Of a stretch of DNA of 64,000 nt, positions 22,850 through 32,880 are shown in pieces. A model generated the notes under the pieces. The model saw only the letters and a program-made list of their open reading frames with translations. It was not told where the DNA came from and ran no database searches. Both the position numbers and the translations under genes were made by a program. Numbering within the stretch: position 1 is the first letter of the stretch; every line of letters starts with the position of its first letter. The stretch comes from Parietaria judaica (Eukaryota > Streptophyta > Magnoliopsida > Rosales > Urticaceae), in contig OX940860.1 in assembly GCA_954871525.1 (NCBI GenBank), positions 18,942,001 to 19,006,000 on the forward strand. The letters run 5' to 3'.

Positions 22850-23326
22850 ACATGACGTTATTCCTTCTTCCCATTAATGAAGGCGACCTCAACACCATCG
22901 TGAAGGAGACCGCCGACGTACGAAGCTACCGGCGAAGCCGTGAGAGCTGCCGTGGCCGCTGTGTCAGGGAGCTCCACGCCGATGTGGAAGACTTATCACA
23001 CAAGGTCGTCGTTACGAGCGACAAACATATCGACAAGCTGCCTCCGCTTACCGGCTATGCATTGTCTCCTTTCTTCGTTGGCTGTGACGAGGCCTATGAT
23101 GCCGGGCTTTGATTTGTGCTTGTAATTTAAGAGTGTGCCAAGGGCTTGTTGAAGACGCGAGAAGACGGAAGAAGCCGTGATTTGCGAGGAATGTTCCGAA
23201 GAAGCTCTGACCGGGTCGAAGTTGACCCGCTTACCGTGCTCGCATCGCTTTCATATGAATTGCATTTTTTCGTAGTTAGAGGAGAGAGAGCTCTCTGCCC
23301 ATCGTGCAGCTTCGAGTTGCCCTAAA
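22850..23326 (+). pseudogene. decayed RING-finger gene related to 25543-26562
   Basis: Translated pieces match the gene downstream: GEA and RAA words over a conserved ACCGGCGAAGC core, a LPPL.GYALS stretch matching LPPLIGSYVCALP, then EEAVICEECSEEAL, LPCSHRFHMNCI and, after a shift, ALCPSCSFELP before a stop at about 23324. It is broken by at least one in-frame TAG in the RING, a frameshift just after it, and lost 5' sequence. It keeps an HMNC cysteine and a CPSC pair that make a complete RING-H2 ligand set on paper. The downstream gene lacks these. Likely a duplicate that decayed without the C-terminal fusion. Confidence 0.65.
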
Positions 23327-23525
23327 CTCACCAATTTATTTTCTTAATTCGCAAATTATATTAATTTTTCTAGTTTTGTACTTTATTTAGTGGGTACTTG
23401 AAATTTATGAAACTATTGGTTACTTCGAACATTTTCTTAGTCTATATGCTTTTTTTTTGTTTGTGTGTCATGGATTGAACCTAAGGTAATGAACTTCTTA
23501 CATTATCCCTAGTTGACATTTCTAT

Positions 23526-24010
23526 ATAGATTATTCAGCGTAATTTTGCATGTTTTACCGAAATACGTTGACTTCTTCTTGGCGGTATATAAACTAATAA
23601 ATTTTCGTAAGAAGTAGTTGCCTCCTGGGCTTTGATTTTTTTGGGGCGGGCTTGTACTATTGGGGGTTTTAATCCCTAGTCACTTATATACATAGTTCCG
23701 TTTAATTTATTCATTATAATTTATATATCTCTCTGCTACAGTTACGTATATAAGTTATTAAGTCTTCTTTTGCATGTTTTCCAAAAATACGTTGACTTCT
23801 TCTTGACCGTATTTTGGGGGACGGGCTTGTAATTTTGGGGGTTATAACCCCTTGTCCCTTTAAACATAATTCCCCCTATAAACTATCCCTTATTGGCAGG
23901 CAATTTTAATATATAGATTTTTAAGCGTAATTTTTCATGTTCTCTCGAAATACGGTGATTTCTTGGCGGTGTATAATTCAATCAATTTGCGTATGAAGGA
24001 ATTGTCCCAA
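23526..24010. repeat. three diverged tandem repeats
   Basis: Copies at about 23526-23748, 23749-23910 and 23911-24010 share TGCATGTTTT(A/C)C, AAATACGTTGACTTCTTCTTG and, in the first two, GGGCGGGCTTGTA...TTGGGGGTT. Unit length is about 160-220 bp. Function unknown. Confidence 0.55.
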
Positions 24011-24259
24011 AAAGACCGGCGGAGTTGGAATCTTTTCAGGTTTGAAAGAAATTTGAAGCGTCTTTCCTTTTTATGGGTTTCATTAAGGTAGTGTGTTATT
24101 ATTAGGTTTAGCTTAATTACTCGTACTCATGTCAAATATTATATGATAGGATCTGCTAAGGTCATTGTGACGAGTTATTCTTAATGACCAAATATAGCAA
24201 GGAATATTGCAGGTGGTTCAATGTACAGTTTCTTGCTATTTAAAGGCGGTAATAAGTAA

Positions 24260-24440
24260 CTCGACAGGGTACATATATCAACTATAGGACTAATACAAAT
24301 TATATAATAATAACCGTTTTTTCGTGGTTAATCAACTGTCATGCAAGCTTGAACAACGGTTATTACAACCGTTTGTGCAATAATCTTCCTCAACGGTTCA
24401 AAACCGTTGTAATAACCTTATTCGCATCGGCAAATTATCT
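24260..24440. repeat. AACGGTT inverted-repeat cluster
   Basis: AACAACGGTTATTACAACCG, CTCAACGGTTCAAAACCGTT and a nearby AATAACCGTTTT form clustered palindromes. Such AACGGTT clusters are typical of CACTA (En/Spm) subterminal repeats, but no CACTA terminus was confirmed. Confidence 0.3.
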
Positions 24441-25181
24441 ACTTGTTGACTATGGCCCGGCCGGCAAACTCAAAATCAGTCTATGTCCCATCTCAAAATA
24501 TTTTTAAAAAAAAATTAAATTTACGAAATTGGATTGGTATAAACGACTACAGGTCTTTTATCTCAAAATATCGATTTTTAACTGAGAATTAGGTACTATT
24601 ATTGAAACGTTGTAATTTTGGTATTACTATTAGTATAGGAATCTATATTGTTGTTGGAATTATGCTTTTACTTTTTTTTTTGTATATTTAATTTTAAGGC
24701 AATATATATCTATATTTAGTAAGTTAAAATAAATATTTTTTTTAAGGAATCGTTATGAAATTAGTTCTTTTTTATATAAATAATTGTGAGAGTCATGCTC
24801 TTTTTTTTTTTCATCACCTTTATTTATATGATTTTCTCTCTTATACAAAATTTGAAAGCTTCATTATATTAATTTTAAATAACATGTGAAGAAATTAATT
24901 CAGTGATAGGTTACACGTAGGAATGTGATTTTGATGTATTATCTTAAAATAATACATTTAAAACTATTTTAATAAAAAATATTTCATAAAACATAGCCAA
25001 ACAATTTTAAGTTATAAGTGTCAATATTTTAATCTTGTAACATTTAATAGTAAATTAAAAAATTAACCATATCTTACAACAATTCCAAACCAGGCCTTAT
25101 ATACAACATACGCATGGGAATGGTATATTCCTAAATATGACGCAGTAACGAAGTAAGATACTATGTCAGATCGATGTGATC

Positions 25182-25405
25182 GAAAACTTAAGTGATGTAT
25201 AAAATAAAAGTAAGAAAATATCATATTAAATAACGATATACAATATTCCGATTGCGCGCGATATATAACATTAATATATATATATATATAATAAAGAAAA
25301 CTTAAGTGATGTATAAAATAAAAGTAAGAAAATATCATATTAAATAACGATATACAATATTCCGATTGCGATATATAACATTAATATATATATATATATA
25401 TCTAA
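25182..25405. repeat. 114-bp tandem duplication
   Basis: Two nearly identical units, each running from GAAAACTTAAGTGATGTATA to an AT-repeat after ATATATAACATTAAT, lie at 25182-25295 and 25296-25405. They sit about 140 bp upstream of the RING-fusion gene, within its presumptive promoter. Confidence 0.8.
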
Positions 25406-25542
25406 TAAAATATAATGATTCAGCTTCTAGATAAAGATAATATAATTATCCAAGATAATAAAACAAAAGATATTTCAGCTTCGTTATAAATATTGATCAG
25501 TCGCCAAGAAAACCCTAACTCTTCACTCTTCTCTCCGCAACC

Positions 25543-26562
25543 ATGGCTTCCATCGTCTCCGACTTCCTCTGCACCTTGTCAATCATGTTACCATTCGAGT
25601 TACTCTACAAATTCCATCGAGCCCGAGGCTTGTTCGTCGACATCACCGTGACGCTTTACCTTCCTCCCACTGAGCTGTCAGGCGAGCTCGAAATCGCGAC
25701 GCAGACCGCCACCTTCAAGCGCACTCTCCGGCTCTCGTCCGACAAGTCTACCGGCGAAGCTGCGAGGGCCGCCGTGACAGCTGCGCTCGGGGAGCTCCAC
25801 ATCGACGACGAGGCCGCCCTGAAGCACGTATCGGACAGTATCGTCAGTAGGGGCGACGAACTTATGGCCCGGCGCAGCTCCTGGATAGAACATCTCAAAG
25901 AGATTCGAGTTAAGCCGCAGATCAATATCTGCGTCGACGCATTGCCTCCGCTTATCGGCTCCTACGTCTGTGCATTACCTCTTTCCTACGACGATAACAA
26001 AGGTGAGGACGATGGCGTTCTATTCTTCCCTGTGAGTGAAAAGTCTATTGAGGGTTTGGCAAAGACGAATGAGATTACGGAAGAAGCCGTGACTTGCGAG
26101 TTATGTTCCGACGAAGCTCCGGTTGGGTCGGAATCAATCAGCTCGCCCTGCTCGCATCGCTACCATGTGAAGGGCATCGTTTGGTGGTTTGAGGAGAGCC
26201 ATTGCAATCGAACACGAGTTAAAGAAACGGCCATAACTTCCGCTACGAAACACGAGTTAGAGAAAGAAGCGATTAATAGTGTTTGTGCCAAAACGAAAAC
26301 AACACAATACGTGTGGGAGGTAGGGGTTGGACCTGTTTTGAGGAAAAAAGATCGGTCCATGATATCGGTAGCGGAATCGTCTCTACAAACTTCAAGTGAG
26401 ACCGAAGATCTTAGAAGCCAGGTTGTCGCTCTGGAGGCGGAACTGAAGCGGAACAAGGAGAAATTGAAACAAAGTAACGAGCAGTACGAAAGAATCTCAA
26501 CGTTCATGCGTACAAAGTTTCCGGATTTTGAGAGCACAATATCCAAACCTACGTGTAATTGA
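25543..26562 (+). CDS. degenerate RING-finger protein with transposase-like coiled-coil tail
   Basis: A single open frame of 339 aa starts in a good plant context (AACCATGGCT), with a TATA-like TATAAATA near 25486. Residues 183-221 are RING-like: C185, C188, C203, H205, H208. The next expected cysteine is replaced by G211, and the final CPxC pair is missing, so zinc binding and E3 activity are doubtful. After residue 225 the sequence changes to WEVGVGPVLRKKDRS and a coiled coil (about 288-322), a layout like the C-terminal part of plant Ptta/En/Spm-type transposase proteins. After the stop, another frame continues RVIEQMIQDGEFSDNDVPDPG, suggesting a frameshift near the end. Expressed chimera or pseudogene cannot be decided from sequence. 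Residues 1-180 are unrecognised. Confidence 0.5.
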   Translation: MASIVSDFLCTLSIMLPFELLYKFHRARGLFVDITVTLYLPPTELSGELEIATQTATFKRTLRLSSDKSTGEAARAAVTAALGELHIDDEAALKHVSDSIVSRGDELMARRSSWIEHLKEIRVKPQINICVDALPPLIGSYVCALPLSYDDNKGEDDGVLFFPVSEKSIEGLAKTNEITEEAVTCELCSDEAPVGSESISSPCSHRYHVKGIVWWFEESHCNRTRVKETAITSATKHELEKEAINSVCAKTKTTQYVWEVGVGPVLRKKDRSMISVAESSLQTSSETEDLRSQVVALEAELKRNKEKLKQSNEQYERISTFMRTKFPDFESTISKPTCN

Positions 26563-27010
26563 GCAAATGATTCAAGATGGAGAATTCAGCGACAATGACG
26601 TACCCGATCCAGGATGATAGTTAGTAGTACATACGCTTATAGTTAATTGATTTTTTTTTTTTTTAGTTTAGAATTTGAAAATCTCTGTATATACTTATTC
26701 ACATGTTTGATTGATTATTGTTTTAAAGATAATGACGTGTTACGATATTTTTGGTTGAATACATTGAGATTATAGCATACACATTAGCTTTTTTTTTTTT
26801 TTTTTTTGAATAAACATACACATTAGCTATTTGATGTTGCATTTTTCAGATACAGAAACTAATTTGAGAAAGCCAAAAAACAGATTTGATAATACTAGTA
26901 TTGTTGTTTAGAGACTGAAACTTTATTAATATTATCTGAAATTGAAAATCTATCTTCCGTAATTTATTTTTTAAACTAAAAGGTCTGCCACGAATGCCCT
27001 TATTATATAG
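26563..27010. other. intergenic AT-rich DNA
   Basis: Downstream flank of the RING-fusion gene. Two T-runs (about 26650 and 26790) and no coding signal. Confidence 0.4.
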
Positions 27011-27244
27011 TGTGATTAGCATTAATACTCCCTGAGCTTTCAAAGCGTTTGCAGCTAGCATCCCGAACTTTAAAAATAGCATCAACACCCTCTCAACTTT
27101 GAATTCTTAAACGTTTGCACCTCTTAAACTTTTAAATTTGTACAATATACTTGTCCTTTTTAGATTTTTGGCTATCAATTTTAGATTTAGTCAATAATTA
27201 ATTTTTAATATTTATAACAGTATCAAACAAAATATGTATTTAGA

Positions 27245-30200
27245 TTTCCAACACGAGTCGTCGGAGGAATTAAGAAACTCAACAGCAACAACTACAACAC
27301 TTTGGCAACATGCATGATGTCTTATTTGCAAGGACACGACCTTTGGGAGGTCGTCTGCGGAAGCGAAACTACGCCACCGGAGGAAGATGCTAACGGCATC
27401 TTGCGCAAATGGAGAATCAAAGCAGGCAAAACGATGTTTTCCCTGAAGACCACCGTTGAAGAAGAGATGTTGGAGCACATTCGGGACGATAAGACGTCTA
27501 AAGAAGCATGAGAAACGTTCACGATGCTTTTCTCAAAGAAGAACGGTGCGAGGCTACAACACTTGGAGAACGAGCTACTATCAATCTCATAACGCGACAT
27601 GACGATTGCTCAGTATTTCCACAAGGTCAAGTCGATATGTCGTGAGATTAGCGATCTAGATCCAAAGTCCTTCATCGGAGAAGCTCGTATGAAGAGGATC
27701 ATCATCCATGGGTTGAGACCGGAGTATTGAAGCTTCGTGATTGATGTACAAGGATGGCCCGTTCAACCATCACTTGTAGAACTCGAGAATTTGCTAGCAA
27801 GCCAAGAAGCGATGGCTAAGCAAATGAGAGGCGTCACACTGACGAACGAAGAGGAGAAACACCTCCTGCTTACGCATGAATAATGGGTGGCATAGCAGAA
27901 GAAGAATCATGGAGCTGAGTCTTTTTCAAGCTCGTCGAGTCGTAGCGGGTACGGCGAAGATAGCCGAACACGTGGCAGAGGCCGAGGACGAGGGTGAGGT
28001 CGTGACATGCGAGGTCGCGGCAGTAGCTCACCCCGCCAAGAAGGCACCATGACTCGTAGAGACAAGAGCACGGTGAAGTGCTTCAATTGTCTAAAGCTCG
28101 GGCACTACGCATCGGAGTGCCGCATTAAGAAGCACGACGACGAAGTGAATCTGACAAGATTCCACGAAGACAAGCAAATGCTGATGTTCGCCCAGCATGA
28201 GAGAAACGTTGAAGTGCGGAGAGACGAGAAGACGAGCGTCGAAGGCAAGAGCGACGCTGAGCCCGGGCGAAAACCGGTCAGAGAGAAGACCGACTTGGAG
28301 GAGCCACTCGACGTGAAGTCGAGCCCAGAGCCCGAGCTGGTGATGGCCAAAGAGGCCTAGCCCAAAGAAGTTGCCAACAAAACGATCATGCTTATTGAGG
28401 ACAAGGTTATTGCATTCCTCCTCGTAAACGGAGAGAAGAATGTCTATACCAACGTCTGGTACTTAGACAATGGTGCGAGCAACCACATGACGGGAGATCA
28501 AGCTAAGTTTGAAGAGCTCGATGAGAAGGTCACAGGGAGCGTGAAGTTTGGCGATGAATCGATCGTCGAAATCAGAGGCAGAAGGTCCATCCTGTTCCAG
28601 TACAAAAACGGGGACCAACACCTGCTCACTCAGGTGTACTACATCCCGAAGCTGAAGAGTAACATCATCAGTCTTGATCAAATGACGGAGGTCGGCAACA
28701 CAGTGGTGATGGCCGGCTCGTACTTGAAGATGTGGAACCAGAGTGGCGCCCTGTTGATGATGGTGAAGAGAACGCCGAACAGGTTTTACAAGATACTCCT
28801 GGAGACGGGCCAACCCGTCTGCTTAATGACGTCTCTGGCAGAACCGGTTTGGTTGTGGCACGCATGACTTGGGCACATAAACTTCTATGCGCTCAAGATG
28901 ATGGGAGAGAAGAAAATGGTCTTTGGGGTACCGAAGATTGAACACCCCAACCAGCTGTGTGAATGCTGCATGGTCCCGAAACAGGCGAGGGTGTCATTTC
29001 CGATCATGGCCAAGTTCCGAGCAGAGTGACCTCTCCAACTAGTGCACGCTGACCTGTGTGGTCTAATTACCCCGGCCACCCTAGCCGGCAACAAGTACTT
29101 ATTTTTTCTTGTTGATGATTACAATCGTTGGATGTGGGGTTTATGCTCAAATAGAATAGTGAAGCCTTTGAAGTCTTCAAGAAGTTTAAGAGGCTCGTGG
29201 AGAACCAGTCAGGACATAGACTGAAGACCCTGCGAATAGATCGAGAAGGCGAGTTCACGTCTCAGAATTTCACGGAATACTGCGGAGAAGAATGTGTAGA
29301 GCGATACCTCACCGCACCATACACGCCCCAGCAGAACGGCGTGGGGGAAAGACGGAAGTGGACCGCCATGGACACTACAAGGAGTCTGTTAATGAGTATA
29401 CAAGTCCCGGCGAGGTTCTGGAGAGAAGCAGTACAACACGCGGTCTACTTGCTGAACCGTCTACCGACGAAGGCGCTAGGCGAGCGCACCCCTTACCAAG
29501 CTTAGAAAGGGAAGAAATCTCATCTCGAGCATTTGAAGGGGTTTGGGTGCACCGTACGCGTGGAGACTGTGGGACTACACAAGAAGCTCGATGATCGGAG
29601 TCAGCCAATTGTGTACCTTGGTACCGAATAAGGGAGCAAGGCACACATGTTTTACGACCCCCGACGCGGCAAAGTGCATGTGAGCAGAGATGCCGTGTTC
29701 AAAGAGGAGAAGAAGTGGGACTAGCGAGACGAGAACGGAGAGGCCGAACAGAACTCGGTGGAGTTCATCTTCGAAGAGGAAGATGCACTCGAGCAAGAAG
29801 AGAGAGAGAGTCCCATCCAGGGACAAGCTACGCCTGGAACCAGCACGACTGGAACGAACTTACCACCAGGCTCGCCTTGCCTAGGATCAGGCATAATCAC
29901 CCCGATCTCATAAAGAGCTAGTTCAGGAGGAACCAGTTCGGGAGACTCGTCGATCAAGGACAGACCAAGAGGGTTCCGTACCCTGTCCGACGTCTACGAA
30001 GAAGCGCGAGAGCTCAATATGAGCCCATAAGAGCTCCCGCTAGTTAGTGAAGAGGAACCAACCAATTATCGCGAAGCAGCCACCGAAAAAGAATGGCAGG
30101 AAACGATGAAGAGAGAGCTAGAGTCCATTGAGAAGAATCAGACGTGGAAGCTAGTCGACCTTCTAAAAGGTCACAAGTCCATTGGTCTCAAGTGGGTCTA

Positions 30201-31607
30201 CAAGCTCAAGAAGGACTCAGAAGGAAAGGTCCTCAAGCATAAGGCCAGACTGATTGCAAAGGGCTACCTGCAGAAGTAGGGAGTAGACTTCGAAGAAGTA
30301 TTTGCTCCAGTGGCCAGACTCGACACAGTTAGGTTGATCCTAGCCCTTGCAGCTCATCGAGGCTGGAAAATCAATCACCTGGACGTCAAATCGGTGTTCC
30401 TGAATGGTGAACTGGAAGAAGAAGTCTACGTTGCTCAGCCGGAAGGCTTCATCGACAAAACCGCAGAGCACAAGGTGTACAAATTGTCAAAGGCTCTTTA
30501 TGGGTTGAAATAAGCACCACGTGCATGGAACACTCGACTCGAGAGGAGTATGAAGAGTCTTGGTTTCAAGAAGTGTTCCTAGGAGCAAGCAGTCTACACG
30601 AGGAGCTCAGGAGAGGAGGCCCTCATCGTCGGTGTGTACGTCGACAACCTTGTCGTGACCGGATCTAGTGCATAAGGCATTGATGGATTTAAAAGTCAGA
30701 TGATGAATGAGTTCGAGATGAACGACCTCTCGGACTACTCTCATACTACCTCGGCATCGAGGTCGATCAGAAGAAGGAATGCATCACGCTAAGGCAGACG
30801 GCCGACGCGAAGAAGATTCTAAAGCAATTCAAGATGGCGTATTGCAACCCGAGAAAGTATCCGATAGAACCAAAGTTAAAGCTTGGGAAAGATGCTGAAG
30901 GAACACCGGTAGATCCCACGGAGTACAGGCGTGTCATCGGGTGTCTCAGGTACTTAACTCACACCCGACCTGACATCTCATATGCAGTTGGCATCGTGAG
31001 TCGTCACATGGAGAAGCCTACTAGTCTACACCAACAGGCTATGAAGCACATCCTTCGTTACGTGAAGGGAACGACGAGCTATGGGATCCAATACGAAGAG
31101 TAAATGGAACTGAAGAACTGGTTGGTTTTACCGACAGTGACCTAGCCGGTGATGTCGATGACAGAAAAAGTACTGGAGGGATGGCGTTTTATCTCAACAT
31201 GAATCTGATCACCTGGCAATCTGAGAAGCAAAGAACTGTGGCCCTCTCATCTTGTGATGTCGAGTTCATGGCAGCGACCGTAGCGTCGTGTCAAGTGTTG
31301 TGGCTAAGGAACTTACTGAGTGAAGCAACTGGAGCCGAGCAGAAGCCAGTGACTCTATACATCGACAATAAGTCCGCAATCGCACTGATGAAAAACCCGG
31401 TGTTTCATGGACGCAACAAGCACATCGACACTCGCTTTCACTTTATTCGCGAGTGTGGAAAAGCGGGAGATCATTGTGGAATTTGTCACCACCAAAGAGC
31501 AGCGTGCGGACATACTCACCAAGACTCTAACTCGAATCAAGTTTGCAGAGATGAGAGAGTTACTCGGCATGAAAATCCTCGAACCACATCAAGGTTACGG
31601 GAGAGAA
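27245..31607 (+). pseudogene. Copia gag-pol, heavily mutated
   Basis: Recognisable in order: a gag (UBN2-type) start around KKLNSNNYNT and YLQGHDLWEVV; a zinc knuckle CFNCLKLGHYASEC (28079-28120); a protease motif LDNGAS (normally LDSGAS, about 28465); integrase with HADLCG, DREGEF and PQQNGVGERR (about 29040-29370); reverse transcriptase (30100-30830) with YVDN instead of YVDD; and RNase H (31090-31560) with SSCDVEFMAAT. At least 14 in-frame stops interrupt it, with a few frameshifts (one near 31100). Family order (protease, integrase, RT, RNase H) identifies Copia. The catalytic D-to-N change and stops make it inactive. No 5' LTR or primer-binding site was found upstream. Confidence 0.9.
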
Positions 31608-31848
31608 TGTGATGTAAGCCATTGCTGAGCAAGTTTGCATCTATCAGCAAGATTTATGGATTAAGTTTTATTATTACTTATTGCTTTTTACTTGGTAGAC
31701 AAGATACTATGGGCAAAGTAGTAATTTTGAAATGTTGCTCTGCTTATATAAGCATCATGTGCGCAGTGTTTATTTTCATCTCCAATACAATATTTTCTTC
31801 AATATACAAGAGATCTCTCTCCCTCTCCATTATATTAGTTTGTCTCCA
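31608..31848 (+). repeat. probable 3' LTR of the old Copia element
   Basis: Directly after the RNase H end and a purine-rich GGGAGAGAA, the sequence starts TGTGATGTAAGCC, has a TATA box (GCTTATATAAGC, 31742-31753) and ends TAGTTTGTCTCCA, giving TG...CA ends. The matching 5' LTR is absent from 26600-27245, so the limits are inferred. Confidence 0.5.
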
Positions 31849-32735
31849 TTGCCATTATATATATATATATATAAAATAAAATAAAACAGTATGAGTGCAT
31901 GAGTGGGTGTTGTTTCGTGCAACCCTATTGTCGTTTATCATAGAGTGGATAGTGGTGTTCGAGTTTCGATACGGCGCGGCGTGTTTCGGCGACGATCTCA
32001 TTTTGGGAACCAACAGCCATAACACTTTACCACCTGTTTTAAATTGAATAAACCAAAAACAGTTTAGAACATATGACTTCACATTTATAGCCAAATTCTA
32101 TAGTATAAACGTCTATTTGCATCACTTTCAAATTTTAAGAGGGTATATTTGCATTACTTTCAAAGTTCAGTTGGTGCAGATGTCATAGATTTCAAAGTTG
32201 AGAATAATGCGAGAGTCTAATTGTTATTTTCAAAGTTGAGGGTACTAGCTGCAAGTATACTCAAAGTTCATGGAGTATTGACGCTAGCTAATTATCCTAT
32301 TAAATATATTGGATATCAATATATGTAATAGACTAAGTATATGCAAAATTTTTCTCTAAAACACTCACATCTAGTACTGAATCACTCTTTGATGTAGCAA
32401 TATATATCGCAGACAGAATCAGTCATGGAAGAAAATAAATATATATATATATATATTATATATATATATATATAAAAAGTATTTATATAGCAATTGTATC
32501 GGAAACTTTTTAATAGTCCTTGAAAAAATATTTTTGGGAATGAAGCGAAATACGTTGTTTTTAGTCTTTAAATAAATATATTAGGGTCAGGATTAAAAAG
32601 ATGTGGTATCAGTATCACATACTATTTTAGTCTTCAAAAAAAGCATATATATCAAAGATGAAAAGACAAAATATCGAAGGCTGTTTTTAATCTTAAAATA
32701 TAAATATATTAGAGACCGAAAATAAACATTGCATG
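31849..32735. other. foldback interior and AT-rich flank before the young Copia
   Basis: 31880-32110 appears to be interior sequence of the split foldback element. 32300-32735 is AT-rich with an AT microsatellite (about 32437-32475) and no gene. Confidence 0.4.
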
Positions 32736-32868
32736 TGTAGAATATTGTATAGTTTATCATAGGTTGTAGATTTGTGGTACTTATACCGTTATTTCTAGTT
32801 TCTTATCTTAGTGTGTAAATACCAATTCATGAATGGAATCAATTAACTTTCCCAATCAAACTTTCACA
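32736..32868 (+). repeat. 5' LTR of the young Copia element
   Basis: A 133-bp repeat with TG...CA ends. It differs from the 3' copy by three substitutions (TGTGG/TGAGG, ATACC/ATGCC, CAAAC/CAAAT). Confidence 0.95.
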
Positions 32869-32880
32869 TGGTATCAGAGC
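32869..32880 (+). other. primer-binding site
   Basis: TGGTATCAGAGC is complementary to the 3' end of initiator tRNA-Met and starts at the first base after the 5' LTR. Confidence 0.9.

Larger units (their letters stand above)
27011..32298. mobile_element. foldback element split by an old Copia insertion
   Basis: The left arm (about 27011-27150) and right arm (about 32130-32298) are imperfect inverted repeats. Reverse-complementing the right arm gives AATACTCCATGAACTTTGAG, GCAGCTAGTACCCTCAACTTT and CCCTCTTAAAATTT. These match AATACTCCCTGAGCTTTCAA, GCAGCTAGCATCCCGAACTTT and CCTCTTAAACTTTT in the left arm. The Copia element lies between them. Ends and target duplications are not sharply defined. 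Confidence 0.5.
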
